DNA of 64,000 nucleotides, from positions 1-64,000 of the forward strand of contig LPNG01000003.1 in NCBI GenBank assembly GCA_001543395.1, in the 5' to 3' direction. The stretch is from Candidatus Alcium sp. F082 (GTDB taxonomy: Bacteria > Bacteroidota > Bacteroidia > Bacteroidales > F082). Below are positions 30,851 to 40,035 of the stretch, piece by piece. The position numbers and the translations under genes were made by a program. Under the pieces are notes generated by a model. The model was not told where the DNA came from and searched no databases. It saw only the letters and a program-made list of their open reading frames with translations. The stretch's first letter is position 1. Each line of letters starts with the position of its first letter.

Positions 30851-31801
30851 TCACTTCACCATCCCCAAAATCTTCTCCGGCGTAATGCTCATTTCAGTAA
30901 CCGCACAAAGCCCAGCCCCCATATCCTTCAAGCTTGCTCCCAACAGGTAGACTTTTTCATCGATAATCAGGAAACGGTCATGGTTGCGGTGGGGCAGTTG
31001 GATGAACTTTATTTCGGGATATTGGGCGTTGTGCTTTTTTAGGTCGGTGAGGAATTGCTCATTATGCCGAGTGTATATGGTCGCTGAAACGCCGTCTTCC
31101 CGCTTTGTGAACATGGAGAGTACTCGGTCGTCAACGTAATTGTCAATCAAGACAATCCTTTGTCGAGCACTTCTAACGAGATCTGAAATATAAGTCCACG
31201 CATCCCAAACGCAGCCGGTAGGGAAGACTTGCTCGGGAAGAAGCTTGGGGCTAACGTCCTCGATCCTATCAAGAATGACCTTAATCGTTTTGTCTGTCTC
31301 TTGTTGATGCTGCTCTATGTTGAAGATACGCTCAATAATCTGCGTGTTGTGATTGACGAGTTGGGGAATCATGGTAAATGCGCGCATGATACGGATGTTG
31401 ACTTCAACGGCGGTGTCAGACCTTAATACGCTGCTGAGCATGGCGATGCCATTGCGGGTGAAGGCATAAGGCAGTTTTCGATTGCCTCCCCAACTTGATG
31501 TCACAAATTGTGATTTCAAGTTGGCTTCTTTGTTGTTCAAGATCACAATTTGTGACCTTGAATGATTGGCTTCCTCCTTGGTTAGTTGAAACATGAAATC
31601 CTCTGGGAAACGATTGATATTACGTTTAACAGCTTGGTTAAGCGTCCTTGTTTCAACGCCATACAGCATCGCCAAATCAGAGTCAAGCATTACCTGTTGG
31701 TCTCTAATTACGCATATCAAAGATTCTATATTGATACAGTCAATGCCTTTGATGTCGCAAATTGCGACTTCAAGTTTTGTGTTGGTTTCTTTCTTTGCCA
31801 T
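30851..31801 (-). CDS. ORF6N (KilA-N-related) DNA-binding protein with C-terminal PLD-like domain
   Basis: The 316-residue protein has an N-terminal ORF6N domain (about 20-130: VIRDQQVMLDSDLAMLYGVETRTLNQAVKRN, FPEDFMFQLTKEE, RKLPYAFTRNGIAMLSSVL). These domains are common in phages and in host-encoded regulators. The C-terminal part has a phospholipase-D-like half site H-D-R-F-L-I-I-D (His274, Asp281) with LLGASLKDMG after it. A single HxxxxxxD without the canonical lysine makes nuclease activity uncertain. The segment before RKLPYAF contains a local duplication (EANHSRSQIV, then EANLKSQFV). No phage genes flank it. Confidence 0.8.
   Translation of the reverse strand: MAKKETNTKLEVAICDIKGIDCINIESLICVIRDQQVMLDSDLAMLYGVETRTLNQAVKRNINRFPEDFMFQLTKEEANHSRSQIVILNNKEANLKSQFVTSSWGGNRKLPYAFTRNGIAMLSSVLRSDTAVEVNIRIMRAFTMIPQLVNHNTQIIERIFNIEQHQQETDKTIKVILDRIEDVSPKLLPEQVFPTGCVWDAWTYISDLVRSARQRIVLIDNYVDDRVLSMFTKREDGVSATIYTRHNEQFLTDLKKHNAQYPEIKFIQLPHRNHDRFLIIDEKVYLLGASLKDMGAGLCAVTEMSITPEKILGMVK
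31501..31513. repeat. 13-bp palindrome copy 1 inside the ORF6N gene
   Basis: TCACAAATTGTGA, flanked by GATG on the left and TTTCAAGTT on the right. It shares flanks with copy 3. Confidence 0.6.
31543..31555. repeat. 13-bp palindrome copy 2 inside the ORF6N gene
   Basis: TCACAATTTGTGA, the reverse complement of copy 1, 42 bp from it. Copies 1 and 2 encode the duplicated SQIV/SQFV segments. Confidence 0.6.
31755..31767. repeat. 13-bp palindrome copy 3 near the ORF6N start
   Basis: TCGCAAATTGCGA, with the same flanks GATG and TTCAAGTT as copy 1. It lies 35-47 bp inside the start codon, where it could be an operator. Confidence 0.55.
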
Positions 31802-31858
31802 ATTCCTATTAGTTTTAATACCGCAAAGAAATACCTTTTGTCAAGACAAAGCCGTTGA

Positions 31859-31870
31859 ACAAACGTTTGT
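31859..31870. promoter_or_regulatory. 12-bp palindrome upstream of the ORF6N gene
   Basis: ACAAACGTTTGT is a perfect palindrome about 60 bp before the ORF6N start. A related half (TCGTTTGT) recurs at 31883-31890. This could be a repressor site; function is inferred. Confidence 0.35.
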
Positions 31871-31931
31871 AGTCGACAGCAGTCGTTTGTTGTCGGATAT
31901 GTTATTGTAAATGAATGAAAAACGAGATGCT

Positions 31932-32987
31932 TTAGCAGGGTTCCCAAATCCGCCCACTGCAACTATCACTCTCAGCACCAGTCACCGAAGACAGCACATT
32001 GGTCTTTCCCTCCAGTCTCAAAAGTCCGAGGAAAGCAAAGACCAAAGCCTCCTTGTAGTCGATAATCATCTTATCGGGGATGATGACTTCATGTGAGCTG
32101 CGGGCTTGCAAGCGTTCCATAAGGAACTTATTCCTCGCACCGCCACCGGTGACGAGAATCTTTCCCTTGGGTAGATGGCTCACTCCCAATGCGATTTGCA
32201 AGGCGATGTGCTCTACAAAAGTGGCCAACAAATCTGGCACGGAGAGGCCTTGCAAGAGCTCTTTCTGATTCGCTTCGAAGAACTCTCTGCCCAACGACTT
32301 GGGCGGGTACAGCCCATAGAAAGGATGCCTGTTCAGCTGTTTCAGCAGCGTAATGTCGACCTCACCGCTACGGGCCAACTCGCCATCGCGGTCGTAGGGT
32401 AGGCCTTTCATCTGGGCGAGATAATTGAGGGCTTGGTTGGCGATGCAGAGATCGAAGGCGATGCGCTTGCCGCCTTCATCGTAGGAGACGTTGGCGATGC
32501 CACCGATATTGAGGCAGATCTCGTAGTCGCCAAAAAGCAATTTGTCGCCAATGGGAACGAGCGGCGCGCCCTGCCCGCCCTTGCTGACGTCCTCGCTTCG
32601 GAAGTCATTAATGACGGTGAAACCACAGGCCTTGGCCAACTCTTGTCCGTCACCTATTTGAAGCGTGTAATGCTCCTCGGGACGGTGGAAGATGGTGTGG
32701 CCGTGCGAAGCAACAAATTCGGGCGTAGCTTTGTGTTTCTTGGCAAAAGCCAACACTTGCTCGCCTAAGTATTTGCCGTAGTCCTTGTCTAGCTGCATCA
32801 ACTCTTCGGGCTGTTTGTGGAAGGCTTCTGAGAGTTGCTCGGTCCAGTATTCGGGATAGGGTAGGGTCTCGGCCTGCAAGATTTGGAAGTGATATTTGCC
32901 GTCCTCTTCTTGGAAGCGCACAAGGGCGATATCCAGCCCGTCTAACGAGCTGCCCGACATTAATCCTATGGCTGTGGACTCTTTCAT
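31932..32987 (-). CDS. anmK: Anhydro-N-acetylmuramic acid kinase
   Basis: The 351-residue protein matches AnmK, which phosphorylates and opens 1,6-anhydro-MurNAc released during cell-wall turnover and yields MurNAc-6-phosphate. The phosphate-binding N-terminus reads IGLMSGSSLDGLDIALV. HGHTIFHRPE, GDGQELA, NDFRSEDVSKGGQGAPL and LVTGGGARNKFLMERL are all family signatures of the ASKHA kinase fold. It lies downstream of murF on the same strand, separated by a palindromic repeat, so it joins cell-wall synthesis and recycling. Confidence 0.95.
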   Translation of the reverse strand: MKESTAIGLMSGSSLDGLDIALVRFQEEDGKYHFQILQAETLPYPEYWTEQLSEAFHKQPEELMQLDKDYGKYLGEQVLAFAKKHKATPEFVASHGHTIFHRPEEHYTLQIGDGQELAKACGFTVINDFRSEDVSKGGQGAPLVPIGDKLLFGDYEICLNIGGIANVSYDEGGKRIAFDLCIANQALNYLAQMKGLPYDRDGELARSGEVDITLLKQLNRHPFYGLYPPKSLGREFFEANQKELLQGLSVPDLLATFVEHIALQIALGVSHLPKGKILVTGGGARNKFLMERLQARSSHEVIIPDKMIIDYKEALVFAFLGLLRLEGKTNVLSSVTGAESDSCSGRIWEPC

Positions 32988-33010
32988 AGCTCATTTTTTA
33001 TGGTCGGCGT

Positions 33011-33060
33011 TTCGACAGGCTCAACGACCTTAGCCTTTGCAGGTCCCTGAGCTTGTCGAA
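33011..33060. repeat. Palindromic intergenic repeat (TTCGACAGGCTCA type)
   Basis: TTCGACAGGCTCA (33011-33023) pairs with TGAGCTTGTCGAA (33048-33060) apart from one mismatch, and an inner GACCT/AGGTC pair closes the hairpin. The motif ttcgacaggctca is a widely seen intergenic repeat in Bacteroidetes. It lies between murF and anmK and may end or process the transcript. Confidence 0.75.
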
Positions 33061-33066
33061 GGGCCG

Positions 33067-34350
33067 TCACATTAATGGTAACACTTTCCCTAATTGTATG
33101 CTATTGGAGCCTTTAACGAGTATCGTTTTCCCGCTAACCGGACTGCTTTCAAGATATTGACACAGGCTCTGGACAATATCGAAGGTCTTCCAATCAGGAT
33201 TATCGTTGTAGGCGCTGAAGTTCGAACCGACCAACAAAGCCTCCTTGAATTTCAACTCCTTCATCAAGCCCAAGATGTTGCGGTGCTCTTCTTCGGAAGC
33301 CGTGCCCAACTCACGCATGTCGCCTAATATCAAAAGACTGTTATCGCCGCAGATGCTGGCGAAGTTGATCAAGGCGGCGCGCATGGAGGTGGGGTTGGCG
33401 TTGTATGCATCCATGATGATGCGGTTCTTGCCGGTTTCAATCACCTGCGAACGGCTGTTGGTGGGTGTGTAAGCCTCCAAAGCTTCGATGATGGCGTTCT
33501 CATCCACCTCGAAATACTGACCTACGCCAATAGCGGCGGCCACATTCTCGAAGTTGTAGCTTCCCACGAGATGGGTCTGAATGAGGTGATCCCTCCAGCC
33601 GACACTCAAATACGGGTTGCAGGCAGCAGGCGCGACAGGGCAGAAGGCCGCGCAATGTCTGCCATAGCTGATGCGTTCCTGCCCCTCTGATTGCTCCCAA
33701 AGCAGCGGGTTGCCTTGGTTGACGAAGACGGCCTTGCCATTGGCTTTGATATGCCTATAGAGTTCGGTCTTGGTCTTGATGACGCCTTCGAAGCTACCGA
33801 AACCTTCCAGATGTGCTTTTCCGATGTTGGTGATGAGGCCATAGTCGGGGTCGGCGATCTTGCAGAGGAAGTCGATTTCCCCAGGGTGGTTGGCGCCCAT
33901 CTCCACGACGGCAATCTCGGTCTCGGGCTTGATGCTCAGCAGGGTGAGCGGTACACCGATGTGGTTGTTGAGGTTACCCATCGTGTGGATGATGTTGTAT
34001 TTCTTGGCCAGCACAGCCGAAACGAGTTCCTTGGTGGTCGTCTTGCCATTGGTGCCAGTGATGCTGAGCACCGTGGCCTTGCTCTGTTGACGGTGGTAGG
34101 CTGCGAGGTCTTGCAGTGTCTTCAGTGAATCGTCGACGATGAGGATGCGTTCGTGATGAGGCAGGTCCTTGCGGTCGGCGACGACGAGGCTGGCCACGCC
34201 TTGTTCCGCCACTTGCAAAGCGAAGTCGTTGGCATCGAAGTTCTCGCCTTTGAGGGCGAAGAAAACGGCGTCTTGTTCAATCTTGCGGCTGTCGGTTGAT
34301 ACCTTATAGGCCTTAATGTAGTGTTGGTATATGGTCTCGATAGGATTCAT
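33067..34350 (-). CDS. murF: UDP-N-acetylmuramoyl-tripeptide--D-alanyl-D-alanine ligase
   Basis: From ATG 34350 (MNPIETIYQHY) the protein has 427 residues. It adds D-Ala-D-Ala to the UDP-MurNAc-tripeptide in the cytoplasm. The three Mur-ligase domains are visible: N-terminal substrate domain (STDSRKIEQDAVFFALKGENFDAN), central ATPase domain (SITGTNGKTTTKEL, GANHPGEIDFL, TNIGKAHLEGFG), and C-terminal domain (MDAYNANPTSMRAAL, GDMRELG). The upstream in-frame extension to 34401 crosses the gldJ terminator and is rejected. murF next to gldJ is an arrangement I recall from other Bacteroidetes. Confidence 0.95.
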   Translation of the reverse strand: MNPIETIYQHYIKAYKVSTDSRKIEQDAVFFALKGENFDANDFALQVAEQGVASLVVADRKDLPHHERILIVDDSLKTLQDLAAYHRQQSKATVLSITGTNGKTTTKELVSAVLAKKYNIIHTMGNLNNHIGVPLTLLSIKPETEIAVVEMGANHPGEIDFLCKIADPDYGLITNIGKAHLEGFGSFEGVIKTKTELYRHIKANGKAVFVNQGNPLLWEQSEGQERISYGRHCAAFCPVAPAACNPYLSVGWRDHLIQTHLVGSYNFENVAAAIGVGQYFEVDENAIIEALEAYTPTNSRSQVIETGKNRIIMDAYNANPTSMRAALINFASICGDNSLLILGDMRELGTASEEEHRNILGLMKELKFKEALLVGSNFSAYNDNPDWKTFDIVQSLCQYLESSPVSGKTILVKGSNSIQLGKVLPLM

Positions 34351-34360
34351 GGCTTGGGTT

Positions 34361-34398
34361 TTAATAAAAGAAGCCGCCTGACGGATCAAACGGCTTCT
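34361..34398 (-). terminator. Intrinsic terminator after gldJ
   Basis: On the minus strand AGAAGCCG (34398-34391) pairs with CGGCTTCT (34376-34369), followed by TTTTATTA. It separates gldJ from murF. Confidence 0.8.
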
Positions 34399-34425
34399 CA
34401 ATTATCATGAAAAACTTATTTCTAT

Positions 34426-35916
34426 TTACTTGGCGAATGAGCTACCCACCTTGTTCATGGCGCAGCGGAAGCCAATAGTGGATGCCGACTGGTTTTGGTT
34501 GAGGTAACGGCGATTGCCGGGGCTCAGGTAGTATGGACCGTCGGCCCATGAACCGCCTTTGTACACTCTCGATTCGTCGCTGATGAGCGTGGTACCGGGG
34601 GTGTCGTTGGTGGCGTATTCATACATTTCTTTGGTAAAGATGCTCTGGTCGTCTTGAGGATCGCTCCAGCGGTTACGGATGGCTGACATGTAGTCACCGT
34701 CGTCGTAGTTGGAGTTGAAGCTCGTACGGTAGTTCTGACGCTTGGCAGCTTCTTCCTGAGGGATGGGCTCTCTGCGGATACGGCCGAGAGAGTCTTTCTG
34801 CAGCAGGAAGCCTTCGTCGTCGACGGCCTTGCGGGTGAACACGTTACCACGGAAGGGGCTATAGTCGGCCACGTCTTCGTGTGACAGCGGACGGTAGACG
34901 TCTTGGCACCACTCGGCGACATTGCCAGCCATGTTATACAGACCGTAGTCGTTGGGCCAGTAGGAGCCAACGGGAGCGGGCAGAGCGGCACCATCGTTCA
35001 GGTGGCCAGCAACACCCATGTAGTCACCAGGGCCTCTCTTGAAGTTGGCCATGAAACTACCCATATATCTCTTGTTGTCGGTGCGGAGACCATCGCCGTT
35101 CCAAGGATAAACCTTGCGTTCGCTCACGATCTCATTGGAGGTGTTACCCACCAGGCCGACAGCGGCATATTCCCATTCAGCTTCCGTAGGCAGACGGTAG
35201 GAGGGCAACAGGATGCCGTCGTCCATACGCACGTTACGCAGACCGTCGCCACCCTTGGAGAGGTCTTTCTTGCCGTTCTTCACCTTACCGGTGTACTGGC
35301 CAGCCAGATATGCGTCGGTGTTGAAGTTCTCTTCATCCTGTTGGGTGGGATCCCAGTCGAGGATACCGGCTTCAACGAGCATCAACTCGTTGACGCGGTC
35401 GGTACGCCAGGCGCAGTAGTCGTTGGCTTGCACCCAAGTCACGCCGACCACCGGGTAGTCATTATAGGAAGGATGACGGAAATAGATTTCAACCATGGGT
35501 TCGTTATACGACAAACGGTCACGCCAAACCAAGGTGTCGGGAGCGGCGTTGCGGACCACTTGAGGATAGTTCTGGCCATAAACACGGTTGAGCCAGTAGA
35601 TGTACTCACGATAGTCCACATTGCTGACCTCGGTGCGGTCCATAAGGAAGGAAGGCACGGTGACCTTGCGGGGCGAGTTGTCCCACGAATAGGTCAGATT
35701 GTCGGTGGTGGCGCCCATGACGAAGGTGCCGCCCTCGATGGCAATCAGGCCGGGACCGATTTCCTGGTCGTTGATTTCGGTAACTTCAAAGCCGCCGTTG
35801 TTGGCATCGTTGTAGGCCCATCCCGTCGTACGTGATGATTTCTTGGAACATGAAACAGAGAGCAGACCTGCCAATGCGATGATGGCGAATGTTTTGAATG
35901 CTTGTTTTCTATACAT
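34426..35916 (-). CDS. gldJ: Gliding/T9SS-associated lipoprotein GldJ
   Basis: The 496-residue lipoprotein (lipid Cys23 in SVSC-SKKS) has the formylglycine-generating-enzyme-like (SUMF1) fold: IEGGTFVMGATTDN, RLPTEAEWEYAAVG, YNMAGNVAEWCQDVYRP, YKGGSWADGPYYLSPGNR and a final STIGFRCAM. The N-terminal GWAYNDANNGGFEV and DRTEVSNVDYREYIYWLNRVYG blocks are those I associate with GldJ rather than GldK. GldJ-type lipoproteins are outer-membrane parts needed for T9SS stability. It is divergent from the porU-porU-porV genes, as expected for a T9SS locus; GldK is the alternative name. Confidence 0.85.
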   Translation of the reverse strand: MYRKQAFKTFAIIALAGLLSVSCSKKSSRTTGWAYNDANNGGFEVTEINDQEIGPGLIAIEGGTFVMGATTDNLTYSWDNSPRKVTVPSFLMDRTEVSNVDYREYIYWLNRVYGQNYPQVVRNAAPDTLVWRDRLSYNEPMVEIYFRHPSYNDYPVVGVTWVQANDYCAWRTDRVNELMLVEAGILDWDPTQQDEENFNTDAYLAGQYTGKVKNGKKDLSKGGDGLRNVRMDDGILLPSYRLPTEAEWEYAAVGLVGNTSNEIVSERKVYPWNGDGLRTDNKRYMGSFMANFKRGPGDYMGVAGHLNDGAALPAPVGSYWPNDYGLYNMAGNVAEWCQDVYRPLSHEDVADYSPFRGNVFTRKAVDDEGFLLQKDSLGRIRREPIPQEEAAKRQNYRTSFNSNYDDGDYMSAIRNRWSDPQDDQSIFTKEMYEYATNDTPGTTLISDESRVYKGGSWADGPYYLSPGNRRYLNQNQSASTIGFRCAMNKVGSSFAK

Positions 35917-35997
35917 TGTTGTTCAAATTTGTTATCTAATAACTCTATTGAGAAACGATTATTGTATCGCCCCTCACTTTTTTTCAGAAAAATCACG

Positions 35998-36005
35998 CAA
36001 ATTTA
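35998..36005 (-). promoter_or_regulatory. Bacteroidetes -7 box for gldJ
   Basis: Minus strand TAAATTTG, followed by C, 82 nt before the gldJ ATG. The rest of the 240-bp divergent region is A+T-rich with several A/T tracts. Confidence 0.4.
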
Positions 36006-36088
36006 GGGACTTTTTTTGAATCCACTGCGTTTTTTGGAAAAAAAACTTTTTTCTGCCAAAAATGACCCTCTTATAATAAAAAAGTTGT

Positions 36089-36096
36089 ATTTTCGT
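36089..36096 (+). promoter_or_regulatory. Possible -7 box for the porU operon
   Basis: TATTTTCG matches TAnnTTTG with one mismatch, 61 nt before the porU ATG. This is a weak call. Confidence 0.25.
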
Positions 36097-36156
36097 TCAC
36101 TTTATATATAGGGTAAAAAAGGTTTTTGGCTTTTGATTTAATCAATTGATAATTAA

Positions 36157-39100
36157 ATGACTAGAAAAAATTTGTATGTTTATACAAGGGCGATGACGGC
36201 TCTACTAATGGCTTTTTTCGCTCTCATTTACCCCGTTTCTCTCGTTGCACAAACGGCTCAAAACTATCCGGTGCAGCTGAAATGGCATGGTGTGGAGACG
36301 GAACGCTATGGTGATGATGTTTGGTCTTATATAGCTTTGGAGTCGGCAGAATACGATGGCTCCATGCCTGTTTTTTGCCAGTCGTTCCCCATTTATGACG
36401 ATGCTGTGAAAGTCCGTGCCGAGCTCAAAAATGTAAAGACATCGCCTCTCTCGGATGCTGAGTTGGCACTCGCACAAGCATATGCTTTTGCTTCTGACTT
36501 TATGGTTGAGGCAGCCCCTTTGCGTTCGCGTGACGAATCGTTGCTTTCTCTACGTATCGTCCCTTTTCGTCAGGTGGGTGGAAGAATTGAGAAATTGACA
36601 TCGGCTTCGATTTCTGTTACGCTAACTCCTGATACTGAAATCAATAAGTCAAGAGCACCTTTTGTTACGGAGTCGGTGATGGCGCGTGGTAATTGGTACA
36701 AGATAGGCTTGCAAGAGACGGGCGTCTATAAACTCACGGCCTCGGATCTCTCGGCACTGGGCATCAATGTGTCGGCTGTCGATCCGCGGCAGATCCGTAT
36801 CTATCATAATGGTGGCGGCACCTTGCCCGAGATGAATGCCGATCCGCGCCCCGCTGACTTGGTGGAGATTCCCATCTATGTGTCGGGCGAGTCGGATGGT
36901 CGGTTCGACAACAACGACTATATCCTTTTCTATGGCCGAGGCCCCGTTTGCTGGAAGCTCGACGATGTGAAGACGGCTTATGTCCATCAGCAGAATCCAT
37001 ATGATGATTATTCCTATGCCTTTGTCGTCACTGGGCTAGGCAACGGCAAGCGCATCGCTGAGGCATCGGCTCCAACGTCTTCAGCCGATGTGGTTGTGGA
37101 CCAGTTCCTTGACTATCAGGTCCACGAGCTGGATGAGTTTAACCCCAACGGAACGGGACGATCCTTTTTCGGCGATAAGATGGAACTCACTTCGACCAAG
37201 AACTTCAATTTCAGTTTCCCCAATGTGATCACCACTAAGACCTGTTGGGTGAAGACGGCTATGGCTGGACGCAATTTCAGTCCGGCCAACTTTGAGGTTT
37301 CGATCGACCATGTGAAGAAAGCCACGTATTCCATACAGACGACTGCGGGCACCACCCAAGATCCGTACGCTAACGAAGTGGGCGGCTGGGTTAATGCCAA
37401 TCCCACCGGCGAAACGGTTTGCATCACGCTGAAACACGATGCGCTTGGCTACAGCACCACCTCCGAGGGCTATGTGGATTATATCCTCGTCAATGCATGG
37501 CGCAACCTGAAGATGGCGGGCGGCCAGATGCCTTTCCGTAATCCTGAAGCGCTCATTAATAATAAGGTATACGAATACAAACTCACTAATGCCTCGCAAC
37601 AGTTGCAGGTTTGGGATGTCACCGACCCCTTGTTCCCTCAAAAGGTGAAGGGACAACTCAACGGCTCGCAGTTCTCGTTTAAGGTAATGGGCGACCGCGA
37701 CAATGCCTTCGTCGCCTTCAACGGCAGCTCGTATTGCACGGCAAAGACATTTGAGAAGATTGAAAACCAAAACCTTCATGGGGTTCGTGACGTGGACTTC
37801 CTCATCCTGACCTACGAAGGCTTCATGTCGCAAGCCGAAAGGCTGAAAGAACTCCACGGTCGTCTTGACCCCGAGCTGAATGTGTTTATCACAACGCCTG
37901 AGTTGATTTACAACGAGTTTTCGTGTGGTGCAAAAGATGTTTCTGCCATACGCGACTTCTGCCGTATGCTTTATCTCGATAGTAATGCAGGGCATAAACT
38001 GAAGTATATGCTGCTCTTGGGCGATTGCTCCTATGACTACAAGAACAGAAACGGCGTGGTGGATTTTGTGCCTGCATTTGAGACCGTTCAGTCGCTTGAT
38101 ATGAAGAAGACCTACGTCACCGACGATTATTTCGGTTTGATGGATGAGAACGAAGGAGACATCGGGCATTCTTTGGCTGATATTGGTATCGGTCGTTTCC
38201 CTGTGCAGACCTTGGAGCAGGCCTCGCAAATGGTGGATAAGATTGAACGTTACGTTGTCAAAGACGCCACCACTATGCAGCCTTGGCGCAACATGGTTAC
38301 GTTCTTTACCGACGACGAAGGCGGTTTCGTTAGAAATGCCGAGACACTGTCCCGTTTGCTGAAGAATGTGGGTGGCGAAGGCACGGTCGTCGACAAAATC
38401 TATCTTGACGCTTATCAGCAGGTCAGCGCTCCTGGAGGTGAGATTGCACCCGAGGTGAATGCTGCCATCAACAATAGGATGGAGAAAGGTACGATGATAC
38501 TCCATTATATCGGTCATGGCGGTGAGGTTCAACTGTCGGAGGAAAAGATTCTTCAAAGGAAGGATGTGGACTCCTGGCGCAATGCTCCTATGTATCCTCT
38601 GATGATCACTGGCACCTGTGAGTTCAGCCGTTATGACGACCACAAACGCACTTCTCTGGGCGAGTATTCCTTCCTCAACCAATATGGTGGCATGATTGCC
38701 ATGTTTACCACTTCTAGGGTAACTGACGGCGGAAGCAACCAGAATTTCGCCGAAGGGCTTTATAACAAGTTGTTCCGTATCAATGGCGGCGAGCACTACC
38801 GTTTGGGCGACATCTATCGTATGGGAAAAACCAACGGTGGCGTATATGAAAAACGCTATGTGTTCTTTGGCGACCCGGCTTTACGTTTGGCCTATCCCAA
38901 GTGGAAGGTGGAGACGCTGAGCATCAACGGGCAGTATCCGGGTTATGTGCTCGACTCGGTCCAACTCGATGACTCGACATGGCAGACCTATCCTGTCTAT
39001 GTGGATACCATCAGTGCTTTGCAGAGCGTCGAGATTGAAGGCGTCGTGAAAGACTTGGATGGTAATATCGCTACGGGATTTAATGGTGTGGTGAGCGTAA

Positions 39101-40035
39101 TCGTCTACGATAAGGAAGCTGAGCTATCCACACTCGGCTCTGCTGATGCCAATGGCTATGTGTATCAGTTTAATCTGCGTAATAGCATGATCTTCAATGG
39201 TAAGGCCGATGTCAAGAATGGAAAGTTCAAGATCAGTTTCATTGTGCCTCGCGACATCTCCTATCGTTATGGACAAGGCTTGATCAACTATTATGCTACC
39301 GATTACGTCGAGGAGGCCAATGGCAACTGCGACTCGTTCATTATTGGTGGTTTCTATGACGAGGCCTTTGAAGACCAGAATCCGCCCGAGATACGTATGT
39401 TTATCGACGACACCTTGTTTGTGAATGGTGGTATCACGAGTGAGAACCCGATATTGCTTGCTTTTGTCAATGATGAAAGCGGTATCAATACAACAGGTGC
39501 CGGCATCGGACACGATATCATGGCCACTTTGACAGGTCCGTCAAAGAATGCCTATTGCCTGAACGATTATTTCGTGTCGGAAGTCGACCAGCCTGGCAAA
39601 GGTTCCATCACCTTCAAGATGCAGGATCTTTCCGATGGCGACTACACACTGACTCTGAAGGTATGGGATGTCTATAACAATTCGGGTACGGCTACCATTG
39701 ATTTCACGGTCGTCAACAGCGGCGCCATGCATATTGAAAATGCCTATAATGTGCCTAATCCTGTGTTTGATGAGACCGGCTTCGTGTTCGACCATAACCA
39801 GGTGGGCAACAATCTCAATGTGGACATCATCATCTATGACATCATGGGACGTTGGGTCACTACGCTTTCCGAAAAAGTGGCGGGTACCTCGACGCGTATC
39901 AACCCCATCCGCTGGAACGGTTGTGGCGCCCGTGGCGAGCGTCTCAGAAACGGCGTTTATATCTATCGCATTATTGCCACCAATGACAAGGGTGAAACGG
40001 ATACCTTGGTCTCAAAATTGGTATTAAGTAAATGA
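36157..40035 (+). CDS. porU: Type IX secretion system sortase PorU (first copy)
   Basis: The 1292-residue protein has an N-terminal signal region (about 1-31, ending LVAQTAQ), a long beta-rich prodomain, a C25 (gingipain-like) peptidase domain and a C-terminal T9SS-type domain (VYNVPNPVFDETG, then LRNGVYIYRI, KLVLSK). The probable catalytic pair is His787 (YIGHGGEV) and Cys821 (TGTCEFS), 34 residues apart. PorU removes the C-terminal domain of T9SS cargo and joins the cargo to anionic LPS at the cell surface. It overlaps the next, related gene by ATGA, so the two copies are translationally coupled. Confidence 0.92.
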   Translation: MTRKNLYVYTRAMTALLMAFFALIYPVSLVAQTAQNYPVQLKWHGVETERYGDDVWSYIALESAEYDGSMPVFCQSFPIYDDAVKVRAELKNVKTSPLSDAELALAQAYAFASDFMVEAAPLRSRDESLLSLRIVPFRQVGGRIEKLTSASISVTLTPDTEINKSRAPFVTESVMARGNWYKIGLQETGVYKLTASDLSALGINVSAVDPRQIRIYHNGGGTLPEMNADPRPADLVEIPIYVSGESDGRFDNNDYILFYGRGPVCWKLDDVKTAYVHQQNPYDDYSYAFVVTGLGNGKRIAEASAPTSSADVVVDQFLDYQVHELDEFNPNGTGRSFFGDKMELTSTKNFNFSFPNVITTKTCWVKTAMAGRNFSPANFEVSIDHVKKATYSIQTTAGTTQDPYANEVGGWVNANPTGETVCITLKHDALGYSTTSEGYVDYILVNAWRNLKMAGGQMPFRNPEALINNKVYEYKLTNASQQLQVWDVTDPLFPQKVKGQLNGSQFSFKVMGDRDNAFVAFNGSSYCTAKTFEKIENQNLHGVRDVDFLILTYEGFMSQAERLKELHGRLDPELNVFITTPELIYNEFSCGAKDVSAIRDFCRMLYLDSNAGHKLKYMLLLGDCSYDYKNRNGVVDFVPAFETVQSLDMKKTYVTDDYFGLMDENEGDIGHSLADIGIGRFPVQTLEQASQMVDKIERYVVKDATTMQPWRNMVTFFTDDEGGFVRNAETLSRLLKNVGGEGTVVDKIYLDAYQQVSAPGGEIAPEVNAAINNRMEKGTMILHYIGHGGEVQLSEEKILQRKDVDSWRNAPMYPLMITGTCEFSRYDDHKRTSLGEYSFLNQYGGMIAMFTTSRVTDGGSNQNFAEGLYNKLFRINGGEHYRLGDIYRMGKTNGGVYEKRYVFFGDPALRLAYPKWKVETLSINGQYPGYVLDSVQLDDSTWQTYPVYVDTISALQSVEIEGVVKDLDGNIATGFNGVVSVIVYDKEAELSTLGSADANGYVYQFNLRNSMIFNGKADVKNGKFKISFIVPRDISYRYGQGLINYYATDYVEEANGNCDSFIIGGFYDEAFEDQNPPEIRMFIDDTLFVNGGITSENPILLAFVNDESGINTTGAGIGHDIMATLTGPSKNAYCLNDYFVSEVDQPGKGSITFKMQDLSDGDYTLTLKVWDVYNNSGTATIDFTVVNSGAMHIENAYNVPNPVFDETGFVFDHNQVGNNLNVDIIIYDIMGRWVTTLSEKVAGTSTRINPIRWNGCGARGERLRNGVYIYRIIATNDKGETDTLVSKLVLSK

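Noticed and set aside
31501..31555. Short palindromes as the start of a CRISPR array
   Set aside because: Only two adjacent copies, within a coding frame, with no regular spacers.
30851..31801. ORF6N gene as evidence of a prophage
   Set aside because: No integrase, capsid, terminase or other phage gene was seen around it.
37081..38796. 571-codon open frame on the minus strand inside porU
   Set aside because: It mirrors the porU coding frame and has no recognisable protein features.
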